DNA of 64,000 nucleotides from Mordavella massiliensis (GCF_016901695.1 NZ_JACJKS010000011.1:1-64000); one strand, 5' to 3'. Positions 10,287 through 18,340 are shown, numbered from the stretch's first letter. Notes: generated by a model not told the origin, from the letters alone. Translations and numbers: made by a program.

Positions 10287-10323
10287 ACCCCTGCATAGTT
10301 TGTTTTTACAATCTATGCAGGGG
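10287..10323 (-). terminator. Hairpin with T-run between a pRiA4b-type gene and spoIIID copy 2
   Basis: CCCCTGCATAG / CTATGCAGGGG stem, loop ATTGTAAAAACAAA, then TTTTT on the minus strand. It is a plausible terminator for the upstream 352-residue gene. It is also the second copy of the dispersed hairpin repeat. Confidence 0.6.
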
Positions 10324-10370
10324 AGCAATAAGTCATGCCCGCTTTTCTGCGCTCTGCGGAAAAACCAATT

Positions 10371-11429
10371 TCAGTGGTAAAACAGCAGACTGCGGTTGAT
10401 CTCTTCAATCGTCCTCTTTTTTGCTCTTGTCATTTTTGACCATGCGACCACAGACTCATATTCCGGGGATTCGGGGTCAGAAACAATGCGCAGATACTCT
10501 TCGTATCCACCTGGTCCTCCAACGTCTTCCGGTGGTCTTTCTCCATTGCTTTCCAGCAAAATCGGAAATCGGTTATGACTGTTAGCGATCACTTCTTCCA
10601 GCAGGATTTCATGCTCCCAGTCATCTCCAAAATCATATGTATAGAGACATCGTTCGGTATCACTGAAAATTTCTCTCAGGTTTGTCTGGTTATCGTGTCT
10701 CACTTCATACTCATCCGGCACGGTAAACTCATGGAGATGATAATCAAACCAGCCGAAAGTTTCCTGTATAACCCGGTGCAATCGCCTGAATGTGCAGCGG
10801 GAAGGGATCAGGATGCGACGCCAGATATCATGTCCGTCGAGCAAAATCTTCACTTTCATCTGATAGTTCTCGATCTGCAGCATCTGCTCCCAGTTTTCTT
10901 CCGGCATGCCTTTCATTTTACAAAGCTCCCGGAACAATCTCTCCGATGGATAATCATACGCATCGCCAAATTTTACGATATAGCGTCCCAGAGCCAGGCT
11001 GATCCTCCTCTGTATCACAGATTCCTCATCCAGAAGTTCTGTATAATGCCCCACTGTCTCGCATGTCTTGTTCAAATTTGCGGTCAGGCTTCTGCCCGCT
11101 GTTTTTGAATATACTACACCGCCACAATTTTTCAGATATTCCTCCACAATATCTGTCGGTACTCCTTCTTCCGAAAATGCCGCCCGGATCCCATCTTTTA
11201 CCTGTTCCTCCAAATGAGCTATATCCCTTGTCTTTGGACGGTACAGAACGATCGGATACCTTGTCAGATTATTCATGCATACGATCGTCTTCCGACGGTT
11301 GAGAGTAATCAGATTCACATGCCATGAGTAAAATCCGTCTGCACCGTCATCACAGTCATCCGCCGGAAGCATTTTGAATCTTTCCATATTCATTTTATCG
11401 AGCATCTTTTTTGTACATTGAAGATACAT
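10371..11429 (-). CDS. Plasmid pRiA4b ORF-3-like protein with DUF6933-like N-terminus
   Basis: A protein of 352 residues. The C-terminal half (about 185-350) has the pRiA4b ORF-3 family pattern: ILLDGHDIWRRILIPS, RLHRVIQETFGW, YDFGDDWEHEI and PPEDVGGPGGYEE. The N-terminal half (about 1-150: YLQCTKKMLDKM, NRRKTIVCMNNLTRYPIVLY) resembles DUF6933. The fusion of the two is common in Firmicutes. Its biochemical role is unknown; the name reflects first discovery on a plasmid. It stands alone, upstream of a hairpin terminator. AAGGCGGTGAT precedes the ATG as a near-consensus ribosome site. Confidence 0.75.
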   Translation of the reverse strand: MYLQCTKKMLDKMNMERFKMLPADDCDDGADGFYSWHVNLITLNRRKTIVCMNNLTRYPIVLYRPKTRDIAHLEEQVKDGIRAAFSEEGVPTDIVEEYLKNCGGVVYSKTAGRSLTANLNKTCETVGHYTELLDEESVIQRRISLALGRYIVKFGDAYDYPSERLFRELCKMKGMPEENWEQMLQIENYQMKVKILLDGHDIWRRILIPSRCTFRRLHRVIQETFGWFDYHLHEFTVPDEYEVRHDNQTNLREIFSDTERCLYTYDFGDDWEHEILLEEVIANSHNRFPILLESNGERPPEDVGGPGGYEEYLRIVSDPESPEYESVVAWSKMTRAKKRTIEEINRSLLFYH

Positions 11430-11502
11430 TTTATCACCGCCTTATTTTATTGTAACATAGATTTGCGGGTCGGGATATATCTCTGATATAGGCAACTATA
11501 TA

Positions 11503-12756
11503 TTACAATTCCAGACTATTGTCCTTTAGCAGGAAATCATACACACTCATTGTCGTGATCCCATTTTCATCCCGTGTCACATTCACAACATCTTTCACCA
11601 CAATAATCTTTTTAAAAGAATCTTTGACCTGGAGGAGCGACATTTTTTCTTGCTTCTGCTTGTGTTCATCCGGCATGGCAAAAGCGGACTGGATATAATA
11701 TCTCTGACTTCCTTTATTCGCGACAAAATCAATTTCCAGTTGTTTCCGTTCTGCTTTTCCCGATGCATCCTTTCTCCGTTTTTCCACAATCCCCACATCC
11801 ACTGCGTACCCGCGGCTCCTGAGTTCGTTGTAAATAATATTTTCCATAAGATGTGTCTCTTCCACCTGCCGGAACCCCAGCCTGGCATTTCTAAGCCCCA
11901 CATCCTCAAAATAATATTTTACAGGAGTCCCGATATATTTTCTTCCTTTTACATTATACCGGTTAGCCTTGTGGATAATAAAAGCATCTTCCAGGTATTC
12001 GATATACTGTCGTATGGTATTTCCGCTGATCTTTGATCGCAGTACACTTCTGAATGTAGATTCTATTTTCGGGACATTGGTAAGAGAGCCGATCGCCGAT
12101 GCAAGAATATTGACCAGATCTTCCAGTTCCTGCGTCTTTTCAATATGATGTCTCTCAATAATATCTTTCAGATAAGTTTCTTCAAACAGACTTGTCAGGT
12201 AAGAAACTTTCTGTTCCTCTGTCTTCATGGCTGTGGTAAGAGGAAGTCCGCCATACAGCATATAATCCGCCCAACCGTGATAGATATCTCCCTCGTACAC
12301 CTGCATAAATTCTTTGAATGTAAGCGGAAAAATATGGATTTCATCTCCTCTGCCGCGAAATTCCGTTATAATGTCTTTGGAAAGGAATCTGGAATTGCTT
12401 CCTGTCACATACACATCTGCATTGTCAATATGCTGCAGTGAATTTAATACTTCTTCAAATTCACTTAAAAGCTGCACCTCATCTAACAGAATATAATACA
12501 TCTCCTGATCCCGAATACAAGATTCAATATATTCCAGAATAACGTCTGGGTCGCGGTACTTCCTGTGCTTTCTCTGATCCAGTTCAATCCGGATAATATG
12601 AGACTCCGGCACTCCCTGTTCCAGCAGATAATTCTGAAATATGTGAAAGATAAGATAGGACTTTCCTGATCTTCTCACACCTGTCACTATTTTTATCATT
12701 CGGTTATGCATCCGGTTGATCAGATCCTGAAGATATTTATCCCGCTTGATTTCCAT
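11503..12756 (-). CDS. AAA ATPase with C-terminal DUF4143 domain
   Basis: 417 residues. Walker A GVRRSGKSY is at 26-34, and Walker B with sensor-like LLDEVQ at 90-95. The winged-helix/DUF4143 part follows in the second half (GTPVKYYFEDVGLRNARLGF, then IDFVANKG with a nuclease-like fold). These proteins are widespread in gut anaerobes; their job is not established, though a DNA-related or transporter-repair role is often guessed. The gene is a single unit. Two equal 38-bp palindromic sites lie just upstream, the likely control point. Confidence 0.85.
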   Translation of the reverse strand: MEIKRDKYLQDLINRMHNRMIKIVTGVRRSGKSYLIFHIFQNYLLEQGVPESHIIRIELDQRKHRKYRDPDVILEYIESCIRDQEMYYILLDEVQLLSEFEEVLNSLQHIDNADVYVTGSNSRFLSKDIITEFRGRGDEIHIFPLTFKEFMQVYEGDIYHGWADYMLYGGLPLTTAMKTEEQKVSYLTSLFEETYLKDIIERHHIEKTQELEDLVNILASAIGSLTNVPKIESTFRSVLRSKISGNTIRQYIEYLEDAFIIHKANRYNVKGRKYIGTPVKYYFEDVGLRNARLGFRQVEETHLMENIIYNELRSRGYAVDVGIVEKRRKDASGKAERKQLEIDFVANKGSQRYYIQSAFAMPDEHKQKQEKMSLLQVKDSFKKIIVVKDVVNVTRDENGITTMSVYDFLLKDNSLEL

Positions 12757-12772
12757 CCTTGCCTCTCCTTTA

Positions 12773-12886
12773 ATTGAATATTTTTGACGCTTTTACCTTT
12801 TTTATTCAATATCATTATATGCGTTCAAATCTTGTTCTGCAACTTTATACTGAATATTTTTGGCAATTCTCCCAGTTTTATTCAAT
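12773..12886 (-). promoter_or_regulatory. Twin 38-bp palindromic sites upstream of the DUF4143 ATPase
   Basis: Copy A (12773-12810) and copy B (12849-12886) both begin TGAATATTTTTG one base pair in and end TTTTATTCAAT/TTTATTCAAT. The half-sites are 30 bp apart in each. The copies start exactly 76 bp apart, twice the site length. They look like operators or recognition sites next to the ATPase start. Confidence 0.5.
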
Positions 12887-12897
12887 ATTTATCTTTT

Positions 12898-12937
12898 ATT
12901 AAAAAAAGGCAGACATACGCTCTTGGCAATATGTCTG
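12898..12937 (-). terminator. Terminator after the cytidylate-kinase-like gene
   Basis: Stem GCAGACATA / TATGTCTGC with a 12-base loop, followed on the minus strand by CTTTTTTT. It lies about 90 bp past the stop of the antiporter/kinase-like operon. Confidence 0.75.
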
Positions 12938-12966
12938 CACTATCTAGATTATGGAAAATATAAATC

Positions 12967-12998
12967 GCATAGTTTGTTTTTACAATCTATGCAGGGGA
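12967..12998. repeat. Third copy of the dispersed GCATAG hairpin
   Basis: GCATAGTTTGTTTTTACAAT continuing to CTATGCAGGGG is identical over about 31 bp to the hairpin upstream of spoIIID copy 2. No spoIIID sequence follows and the T-run is absent, so only the hairpin remains. Confidence 0.6.
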
Positions 12999-13024
12999 GA
13001 GAAAATTTTTCGAAGATCCGATGC

Positions 13025-14062
13025 CTAATCCAATACTTCCTTTTTCTTCTGCGCGTCCCCGCTCTCCGCCTTCTTCTGCCGCCCGATCATCCGCTCGATC
13101 AGGTCGACGGTTTCCCGGATCCCGTAGTTGGCGCTGTTGATGCACAGATCATAGTTCTCCGGTCGCCCCCACCGGCCGTACGTGTAGAAATCATAATATT
13201 TCTGGTGCTGCCGGTCCATCTGCTTTAAGAAGCGGCTCGCATGGCGCAGATCCATATTTTTGGACGCCACGATCCGCCGGACGCGCAGGGAAAACGGCGC
13301 GCTGATAAAGATGCTCAGATGGGGGATGTGGTTGTTGGTGAGAATGGAGTCCGCGCAGCGTCCCATGATCACACAGTCCTCCGTCCTGGCCAGGCTGCAG
13401 ATCAGATCGCTCATATTGAAGAAAACAGCGTCCTGCCTGGGAAGCCCGTGATAGCGGTTAAACTCCCTCATCCATTTCTTCAGGCTGAAGCTGGTCTTGC
13501 GGTACTTGTCAAAATTCTCAAAGTGGTCCGCCTCCGCATCGCCGACCGACCCTTTTTCCACTTCCAGGCGGTTTAAGACCTGGTTAAAGATCTCTACATC
13601 ATAGTAGTTGATGTGCAGATCGTCCGCCAGCTCAAATCCGATATCATTGCCGGCGCTCCCCTGGGTGCGGCTGATGCAGATCACAAGCGGGTCCTTCTCC
13701 GACAGCTTCTTGCGGGCGGTGGGATTTAACTCCGCGCGGGAGAGATCCATGATGTCCACCTTCCCGAAACTGTCCGGGAGCGTCTCGATCTCCTTGAGGA
13801 TCGCATCGTATTCTGCCATCATCTGCGCCCTTTTTCCCTTATCCCGGATCGTCCTTGCCATATTGCTGATCAGCGCCAGCTCGCTCCGCAGCAGATGTCC
13901 GCCCGGCCTGGCAAGCATGAGGCTGCACAGGTTCTGCACCGTGCTCTCCCTGTTTCCCGTAAACGTCCTTCCGAGGGCGGACCCGACGCAGCTATAGACC
14001 TCCGCATCCAGATCGTAGATGCGGTTGGCAAGTTCCATACATTTTTCTCTGTTTTCCTGCAT
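13025..14062 (-). CDS. Cytidylate-kinase-like family protein with extra N-terminal domain
   Basis: 345 residues. The C-terminal two thirds has the Cytidylate_kin2 pattern: P-loop region ISRTQGSAGNDIG (130-142), then ELADDLHINYYDVEIF, CVIMGRCADSIL and the Arg-rich lid RVRRIVASKNM. True CMP kinases are about 220 residues. Here about 125 residues of helical sequence precede the P-loop, so the substrate may not be CMP. The start has AAGGGGGG in good position. It lies 13 bp after an antiporter gene on the same strand, so the two are one operon, and their products may act in one response (inference). Confidence 0.75.
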   Translation of the reverse strand: MQENREKCMELANRIYDLDAEVYSCVGSALGRTFTGNRESTVQNLCSLMLARPGGHLLRSELALISNMARTIRDKGKRAQMMAEYDAILKEIETLPDSFGKVDIMDLSRAELNPTARKKLSEKDPLVICISRTQGSAGNDIGFELADDLHINYYDVEIFNQVLNRLEVEKGSVGDAEADHFENFDKYRKTSFSLKKWMREFNRYHGLPRQDAVFFNMSDLICSLARTEDCVIMGRCADSILTNNHIPHLSIFISAPFSLRVRRIVASKNMDLRHASRFLKQMDRQHQKYYDFYTYGRWGRPENYDLCINSANYGIRETVDLIERMIGRQKKAESGDAQKKKEVLD

Positions 14063-14075
14063 ATCTGTCCCCCCC

Positions 14076-15512
14076 TTACAAAAAGAAGATCAATGTGTCG
14101 ATCAGAAATACCGGGATCAAAATGCCCACGGACCACAGCATATATCCGAAGAACGAAGGCATGTTGACGCCGTTTTCATCCGAGATGGATTTCACCATAA
14201 AGTTCGGCGCATTTCCGATGTAGGTGTTGGCGCCCATGAACACGGCGCCGCAGGAGATCGCCGACAGGAATGCCTCCGGAACCGTCCCCAGGCTGGTGGC
14301 GATCCCGCTCGTGAATCCAAGCGTGCCAGCCGTGGTGAGGAACACAAGGTAGGTGGGCGTATTATCCAGGAAACTGGAGAGCGCGCCGGTCGCCCAGAAG
14401 AGCTGCCATGGCTGGTTGAGGCCGAGATCCGGGCCCACCTGCTGCAGGAGCATCAGGGCCGGCTGCATGGTAATGAAAATGCCGATAAACAGCACCGCCA
14501 CCTCCCGGATGGCGCCCCAGGTAAAATGGTTCCTCGTCCGGACATCCCCGGGCGTCGTCTTAAAGGAGAGAAACGCCGCCGCCAGAATGATCACGATCTC
14601 GATCAGGGACGGGATCCCCAGCGCGACTTCCCCGAAAATGGGAATCCCCAGCACGTTGCCGGCGCTGTCCTGGAAGGCGGGCATGCCCGGCAGCACGCCG
14701 CTTAAGATAACGGCGCCCACGATCATCACAAGGAAGAGCAGATTGTGAAGACCGTCGATGCGGAACTGGGTTCCCGGCCTGCTGATGTCCGGTTTGCGGC
14801 CTTCAGAAATATCCCTGCGGTACATTCTTTTGTCCACATGGTAGAAAACGAACAAGAGAAGGACCATGTTAAAAATAAGGACAGGGAACAGGCGCAGGCT
14901 CCAGAAAAACGGAACGCCCCGCATGAATCCCATGAGCAGCGGCGGATCGCCAATGGGCGTCAGAACCCCTCCCATATTGGAGACAAGGAAGATGAAGAAC
15001 ACCATGATGTGCGCCTTCCGCCTTCTCCAGGAATTCATCTTCAGCACAGGGCGCACCATGAGCATACTGGCGCCGGTCGTGCCGATGCAGCTCGCCAGGA
15101 GCGTGCCCAGGACGAGGAGCCCCACATTGATCCGCGGGGATCCCGCGAAATCCCCCTCCATGGTGATATTGCCGGACACGCAGAACAGGCCGAACAGCAG
15201 GATGATAAAGGTCAGATAGTCGTTGACCGCACACTCCAGCACCGTTTCCGCCGCCTGTCCCGCCCCGTAGAAGACGGCAAAGGGGATGACCATAGCCAGG
15301 ATCCAGAAGATCACCGCATGGGGCTGATGCGTCTCCCACCATTCCCCCCTGATCAGGGGCATGACAGCAATGCACAAAAGAAGCCCTGCAAACGGAATAC
15401 AGAGCCAGATGGGGACGGCCGCCTCCCCGCCCGCTCCCGCCGCCTGCGCGCACAGCGGGCAGAGCAGGATCAGGCTAAGAAGAATGCCCGGGAAAAGTAT
15501 CTTTTGTTTCAC
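14076..15512 (-). CDS. NhaD/CitMHS-type sodium:proton antiporter
   Basis: 478 residues from the GTG at 15512, chosen because GGAGGT lies 7-8 bases upstream; an earlier in-frame ATG would start before the likely promoter. A signal-like first helix (KQKILFPGILLSLILLCPLC) is followed by about a dozen membrane segments. The conserved loop VSNMGGVLTPIGDPPLLMGF and the second re-entrant region NTPTYLVFLTTAG with ANTYIGNAPNFMVKSI match ion-transporter (NhaD/CitM) signatures. The family moves Na+ out in exchange for protons, or carries organic anions. Sodium export is the likelier job from the GDPPLL and NAPNF motifs. It is the first gene of an operon with the kinase-like gene. Confidence 0.8.
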   Translation of the reverse strand: MKQKILFPGILLSLILLCPLCAQAAGAGGEAAVPIWLCIPFAGLLLCIAVMPLIRGEWWETHQPHAVIFWILAMVIPFAVFYGAGQAAETVLECAVNDYLTFIILLFGLFCVSGNITMEGDFAGSPRINVGLLVLGTLLASCIGTTGASMLMVRPVLKMNSWRRRKAHIMVFFIFLVSNMGGVLTPIGDPPLLMGFMRGVPFFWSLRLFPVLIFNMVLLLFVFYHVDKRMYRRDISEGRKPDISRPGTQFRIDGLHNLLFLVMIVGAVILSGVLPGMPAFQDSAGNVLGIPIFGEVALGIPSLIEIVIILAAAFLSFKTTPGDVRTRNHFTWGAIREVAVLFIGIFITMQPALMLLQQVGPDLGLNQPWQLFWATGALSSFLDNTPTYLVFLTTAGTLGFTSGIATSLGTVPEAFLSAISCGAVFMGANTYIGNAPNFMVKSISDENGVNMPSFFGYMLWSVGILIPVFLIDTLIFFL

Positions 15513-15572
15513 GATTGCTACCTCCGCAATTGACAAAAATTCCGCCGCCGGTATCGGCATATTGGCAGTTGA

Positions 15573-15602
15573 ATTATAACGCCGGGAGGGGGACAAAATC
15601 AA
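15573..15602 (-). promoter_or_regulatory. Promoter of the antiporter operon
   Basis: Minus strand TTGATT (15597-15602), 18-bp spacer, perfect TATAAT (15573-15578), about 60 bases before the GTG. The leader is short, with no room for a known sodium or pH riboswitch. Confidence 0.5.
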
Positions 15603-15671
15603 CTGGGAAACGACGGATTTCACCGTAAAAATAGTCCCGCTTGATCTCTATATCCATACCAGCGTACTCCC

Positions 15672-15691
15672 AAAAGATATTTTGGTATATT
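15672..15691. repeat. Left copy of inverted repeat flanking the SWIM gene
   Basis: AAAAGATATTTTGGTATATT is found again in inverted orientation at 17422-17443, just outside the other end of the SWIM-protein gene. Confidence 0.55.
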
Positions 15692-15696
15692 ATTCC

Positions 15697-17376
15697 CTAA
15701 AATCCCGCCTTCTTCATTTCATCCATCATGGCTCTCCTGCGATAATACTTCGCCCGCCAGTTCTCCGCGATCCCGGCCGCCTTTTCTTTCCCGCCGGGAT
15801 ACCCGCTGATCTTCTTAAGATATTTCATCAGTTCCCTGTATCGGTTTCTGTCACTGACCCTTTCTGCTTCTCTATACAGATAAGAAATGTAAAGATCCCG
15901 CACCTGCTCCGGGAATCTCTCTTTCAACACCTTTTCATATCTGTCCAGATTAAGGACAAAGTCCTCTTTTCTCAGGCACTCCAGCATGCGTTCATACATT
16001 CCTTCCGCCTCCATAAGCGGATAGCGGATTGCAAAGTTCCCTGGCTCCCGCAGGATCTGCTCCCTGTACTGCTCCCACTCTTTATCTGTACAGACCTTTT
16101 TCAATTTCCGAATATACGTCAACTCACGCTGTGGACACTTTAGAACATAGTACAAGAGTTCCTCTTTGTAAGCTTTCGTATCTGCCTGCTTTTCATAAAT
16201 GGAGACCAATTGCTCGCTATAGCTGGCAGCCAAGCCCGGATAATCGCTGTCCAGTTCCTTGCTTTCCCGCAGGATCCGGATCGCCTCATCCAGATTTCCA
16301 CGGTCAAGATTCTCCTGGATCTCCAGTTTTCTTATTGCTGAAAATCGCCAGTGCTTCCTGCAGTATTCGTGTATTTCTTCCTCTGAACAACCCAGTTGCT
16401 CCATAACATCCAGCCGTCGTATGAGATTATCCTCATAGCCGTAATGCTCGCTCCAGGTCCTTCCTCCATCCGTGGAGGAACCCTGTTTTTCAATTATTTC
16501 ATCCAAATATTTCAGTTTCTTCTCCAGCATTTCACGGTCCCGGAACTCGCGCATCAAAAAATCTACTATGTATTCCTCCAGATAATCCGCGACATAATCG
16601 CAGGACAAATGACTGGTAAACCAGGCAAACATTTCGCTTCTGACATCTTCGGGGCAATTGTTCAGTATCTCTTCCCACCTCTCATAACATGCATTCGCAA
16701 CCTGACAAATGCCGCCGTCAGAATCATCCATGTCTATATTCCCGATTATCTGGAACACATAATTGGTCAGTTCAAATGCCTGACGCCAGCAGCCTCGTTC
16801 GATCAGAACATCCACCTTGTCTCCCAGATAACATTCCATCGCATAAGTGAAATCCCAGGCGTTCCGGTAATCTATAAATCCATTCCCGTCGCTGTATTCC
16901 CGCACAAGCCGGTCCACTCCCTGCTTTAACCGGTTCATCTGCTTTTCATCGATTTCCACCACATATCTGGTCAGAAGCATACTCCGGATCCCGCCATCCT
17001 GCCTGGCAAGCTTCTTTACAAAGGCACGCAGTTCCCTCTCCGGGAGCTTTTCGATCAGCTCCTCCAGTTCCTTTTCCTGCTGCTCCAGACAGGCATCCTC
17101 TGACAGGAGCCCTGACTCATCCTGTTCCTCAATCTCATACAGGACAGCCGCCATATGCTTACAGTGACTGCCGTCTTCCGCATAGGGACAGGAACAGTAC
17201 ATTTCATGGACTTCTCCCTCTTCAATTTCAATCTCTACTTCATAATCCTCTGTCCCTTCTACAACAGCCCGATATCCATGTTCTGTTTTATGAAGTTCCA
17301 GAACTGCGCCGTCATAATAATACATTTCCCCGCGGGCGAGGATATGATCCTGAAATAAATCTCTCCAGTTATTCAT
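15697..17376 (-). CDS. SWIM zinc-finger domain protein
   Basis: 559 residues. The SWIM motif CxC-x8-CxH is clear at C61, C63, C72 and H74, inside an N-terminal beta-rich module (about 1-85). The rest is helical and repeat-like, with features such as LDRGNLDEAIRILRESKELD and YEKVLKERFPEQVRDLYISY that suggest TPR-type superhelices. SWIM domains bind DNA or proteins; no catalytic domain is seen. A decayed paralogue lies at about 9 kb. The gene is flanked by 20-bp inverted repeats, which may mean it moved as a unit. The start ATG has an AGGGG(A) site just upstream. Confidence 0.75.
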   Translation of the reverse strand: MNNWRDLFQDHILARGEMYYYDGAVLELHKTEHGYRAVVEGTEDYEVEIEIEEGEVHEMYCSCPYAEDGSHCKHMAAVLYEIEEQDESGLLSEDACLEQQEKELEELIEKLPERELRAFVKKLARQDGGIRSMLLTRYVVEIDEKQMNRLKQGVDRLVREYSDGNGFIDYRNAWDFTYAMECYLGDKVDVLIERGCWRQAFELTNYVFQIIGNIDMDDSDGGICQVANACYERWEEILNNCPEDVRSEMFAWFTSHLSCDYVADYLEEYIVDFLMREFRDREMLEKKLKYLDEIIEKQGSSTDGGRTWSEHYGYEDNLIRRLDVMEQLGCSEEEIHEYCRKHWRFSAIRKLEIQENLDRGNLDEAIRILRESKELDSDYPGLAASYSEQLVSIYEKQADTKAYKEELLYYVLKCPQRELTYIRKLKKVCTDKEWEQYREQILREPGNFAIRYPLMEAEGMYERMLECLRKEDFVLNLDRYEKVLKERFPEQVRDLYISYLYREAERVSDRNRYRELMKYLKKISGYPGGKEKAAGIAENWRAKYYRRRAMMDEMKKAGF

Positions 17377-17410
17377 AACAGTTCCCCTTTACAATTGTCC
17401 CTCCTGGAAG

Positions 17411-17443
17411 ATATTTGGGTCAAAATATACCAAAATATCTTTT
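17411..17443. repeat. Right copy of inverted repeat flanking the SWIM gene
   Basis: AAAATATACCAAAATATCTTTT is the reverse complement of the left copy at 15672. Together with GATATTTGGGTC just before it, it also forms an imperfect hairpin of its own. Confidence 0.55.
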
Positions 17444-17507
17444 AAAAGCCCAGATGCTCCATCGTATCTTTTTCGCAGCATAAATCCAACAATAACACTC
17501 TATTATC

Positions 17508-17536
17508 TTGACTCTTAGTATTACCTGCGTTATAAT
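17508..17536 (+). promoter_or_regulatory. Strong sigma-A promoter of the type III TA-like array
   Basis: TTGACT (17508-17513), 17-bp spacer, perfect TATAAT (17531-17536). The predicted transcript starts near 17543 and runs straight into the hairpin array. Confidence 0.75.
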
Positions 17537-17542
17537 AACATC

Positions 17543-17677
17543 CACCCAAGTTCAACCGTCTTTCACACCTGCAAAGGTGTTTCCTGGCCGACGAGGCCGT
17601 CTAAGAAAGAATAATTTGACCGACGAGGTCACTCTGGTCAGCCAGAGCAGGGTACGGTTAGCGCCGTACTCTTTTTA
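17543..17677 (+). ncRNA. Candidate type III antitoxin RNA: hairpin repeats ending in a terminator
   Basis: The RNA would hold CACCT-GCAA-AGGTG, then GGCC-GACGA-GGCC (17586-17598), then GACC-GACGA-GGTC 32 bp later, then CTCTGG-TCAG-CCAGAG, then a terminator. The two GACGA-loop hairpins differ by compensatory changes (G-C to A-T pair), which supports selection on structure. A strong promoter lies upstream and a MazF/ToxN-like gene directly downstream. That order (promoter, repeats, terminator, toxin) is that of type III toxin-antitoxin loci such as ToxIN and CptIN. The identification is inference; I did not recognise the RNA sequence itself. Confidence 0.5.
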
Positions 17678-17678
17678 T
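17649..17678 (+). terminator. Terminator between the hairpin array and the toxin-like gene
   Basis: GGGTACGG / CCGTACTC stem with a short loop, then TTTTTATTT. In type III TA loci a leaky terminator here sets the ratio of RNA antitoxin to toxin message. Confidence 0.7.
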
Positions 17679-17705
17679 TTCCAAATTCCCAAGGAGAAAA
17701 TCTTA

Positions 17706-18181
17706 TTGAAAGAATATCTTAAAGCACAGAACAAAATAAATGAGTCCGTCATTGAAAATATGTTCAGTTCAGATGAACTTCACCGCTTTTCTATATCCGA
17801 TTCCCGCTGGACCGAAAACAGAAAGAAAAAATTGCGTCAAAAACCTGTCAAAAAAGGGAAATATACCAATTTGAATTCAGGAAAAATTATATCCCTGAAA
17901 TGTCATATGAACACCGGGGACTCGTAATTGGCGTCAAACAGAAACTGCTCTATGTGCTTCCAATATTTTCTTATGATCCTCTCAAGCACCTCGATGTCTA
18001 TCACCCTGTAGACTATCCAGAATCTCATAGCGATCTGTTTCTTTTAAAAAGCAGCGAATTTTCCTTTATCTCCCACGACTCGCTTTTAAAACCGAATGAT
18101 ATACGAACAGTCAGTATTAATCGCCTCCTCTATCAGCAGAGCGGACGCATCCCTCCGGATTCAGATACATACAAGAGGTGA
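17706..18181 (+). pseudogene. MazF/PemK/ToxN-like toxin gene with a -1 frameshift
   Basis: A TTG start at 17706 is preceded by AAGGAG at good distance. Frame 1 (about 50 codons; LKEYLKAQNKINESVIENMF) runs to the AAAAAAGGG near 17853-17861. The conserved toxin fold continues in the -1 frame: YQFEFRKNYIPEMSYEHRGL, LLYVLPIFSYDP, SHSDLFLLKSSEFSF, then DSLLKPNDIRTVSINRL. The last motif is the MazF/ToxN beta-barrel IRTV..RL signature. Full length would be about 158 residues. The frameshift may have inactivated an RNase toxin, or ribosomes may slip on the A6 run; the first is simpler. It belongs with the hairpin-array RNA just upstream. Confidence 0.6.
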
Positions 18182-18206
18182 GTGCTAATTTTTTTAAGAT
18201 TTTTCA

Positions 18207-18340
18207 CGCAAACTACAAGCCATGCAGGGATAAGACCGAAATGCCCGTTGGGAGCTTGCTCACAGAAGGGCATTTTCGGAATTAGACCTATACGGCGCCA
18301 GCCGTGACCGAGCGAACCTGTTCGCGAGGTGCATGGTGGA
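18207..18340. repeat. 134-bp tandem repeat A, structured
   Basis: Direct repeat of the unit at 18446. It contains an outer stem CCGAAATGCCC / GGGCATTTTCGG around GAGC-TT-GCTC, and a second hairpin GCGAAC-CT-GTTCGC. The paired bases change together relative to copy B, as expected of RNA structure. It lies beside the integrase gene, so an attachment-site arm is the other reading. Confidence 0.6.

Noticed and set aside
15513-15580. Sodium or pH riboswitch before the antiporter
   Set aside because: The predicted leader is only about 50-60 bases with one small stem, too short for the known motifs.
17543-17678. CRISPR array or hammerhead ribozyme
   Set aside because: Only two partial repeat units and no spacers, so not CRISPR. 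CCGACGA resembles but does not match the hammerhead core CUGANGA, and the GAAA and cleavage-site elements are not in place.
17850-17865. Programmed -1 frameshift
   Set aside because: The zero-frame codons are AAA AAA GGG, not the N NNA AAG arrangement of efficient slippery sites, and no downstream stimulator is evident. An ordinary frameshift mutation is preferred.
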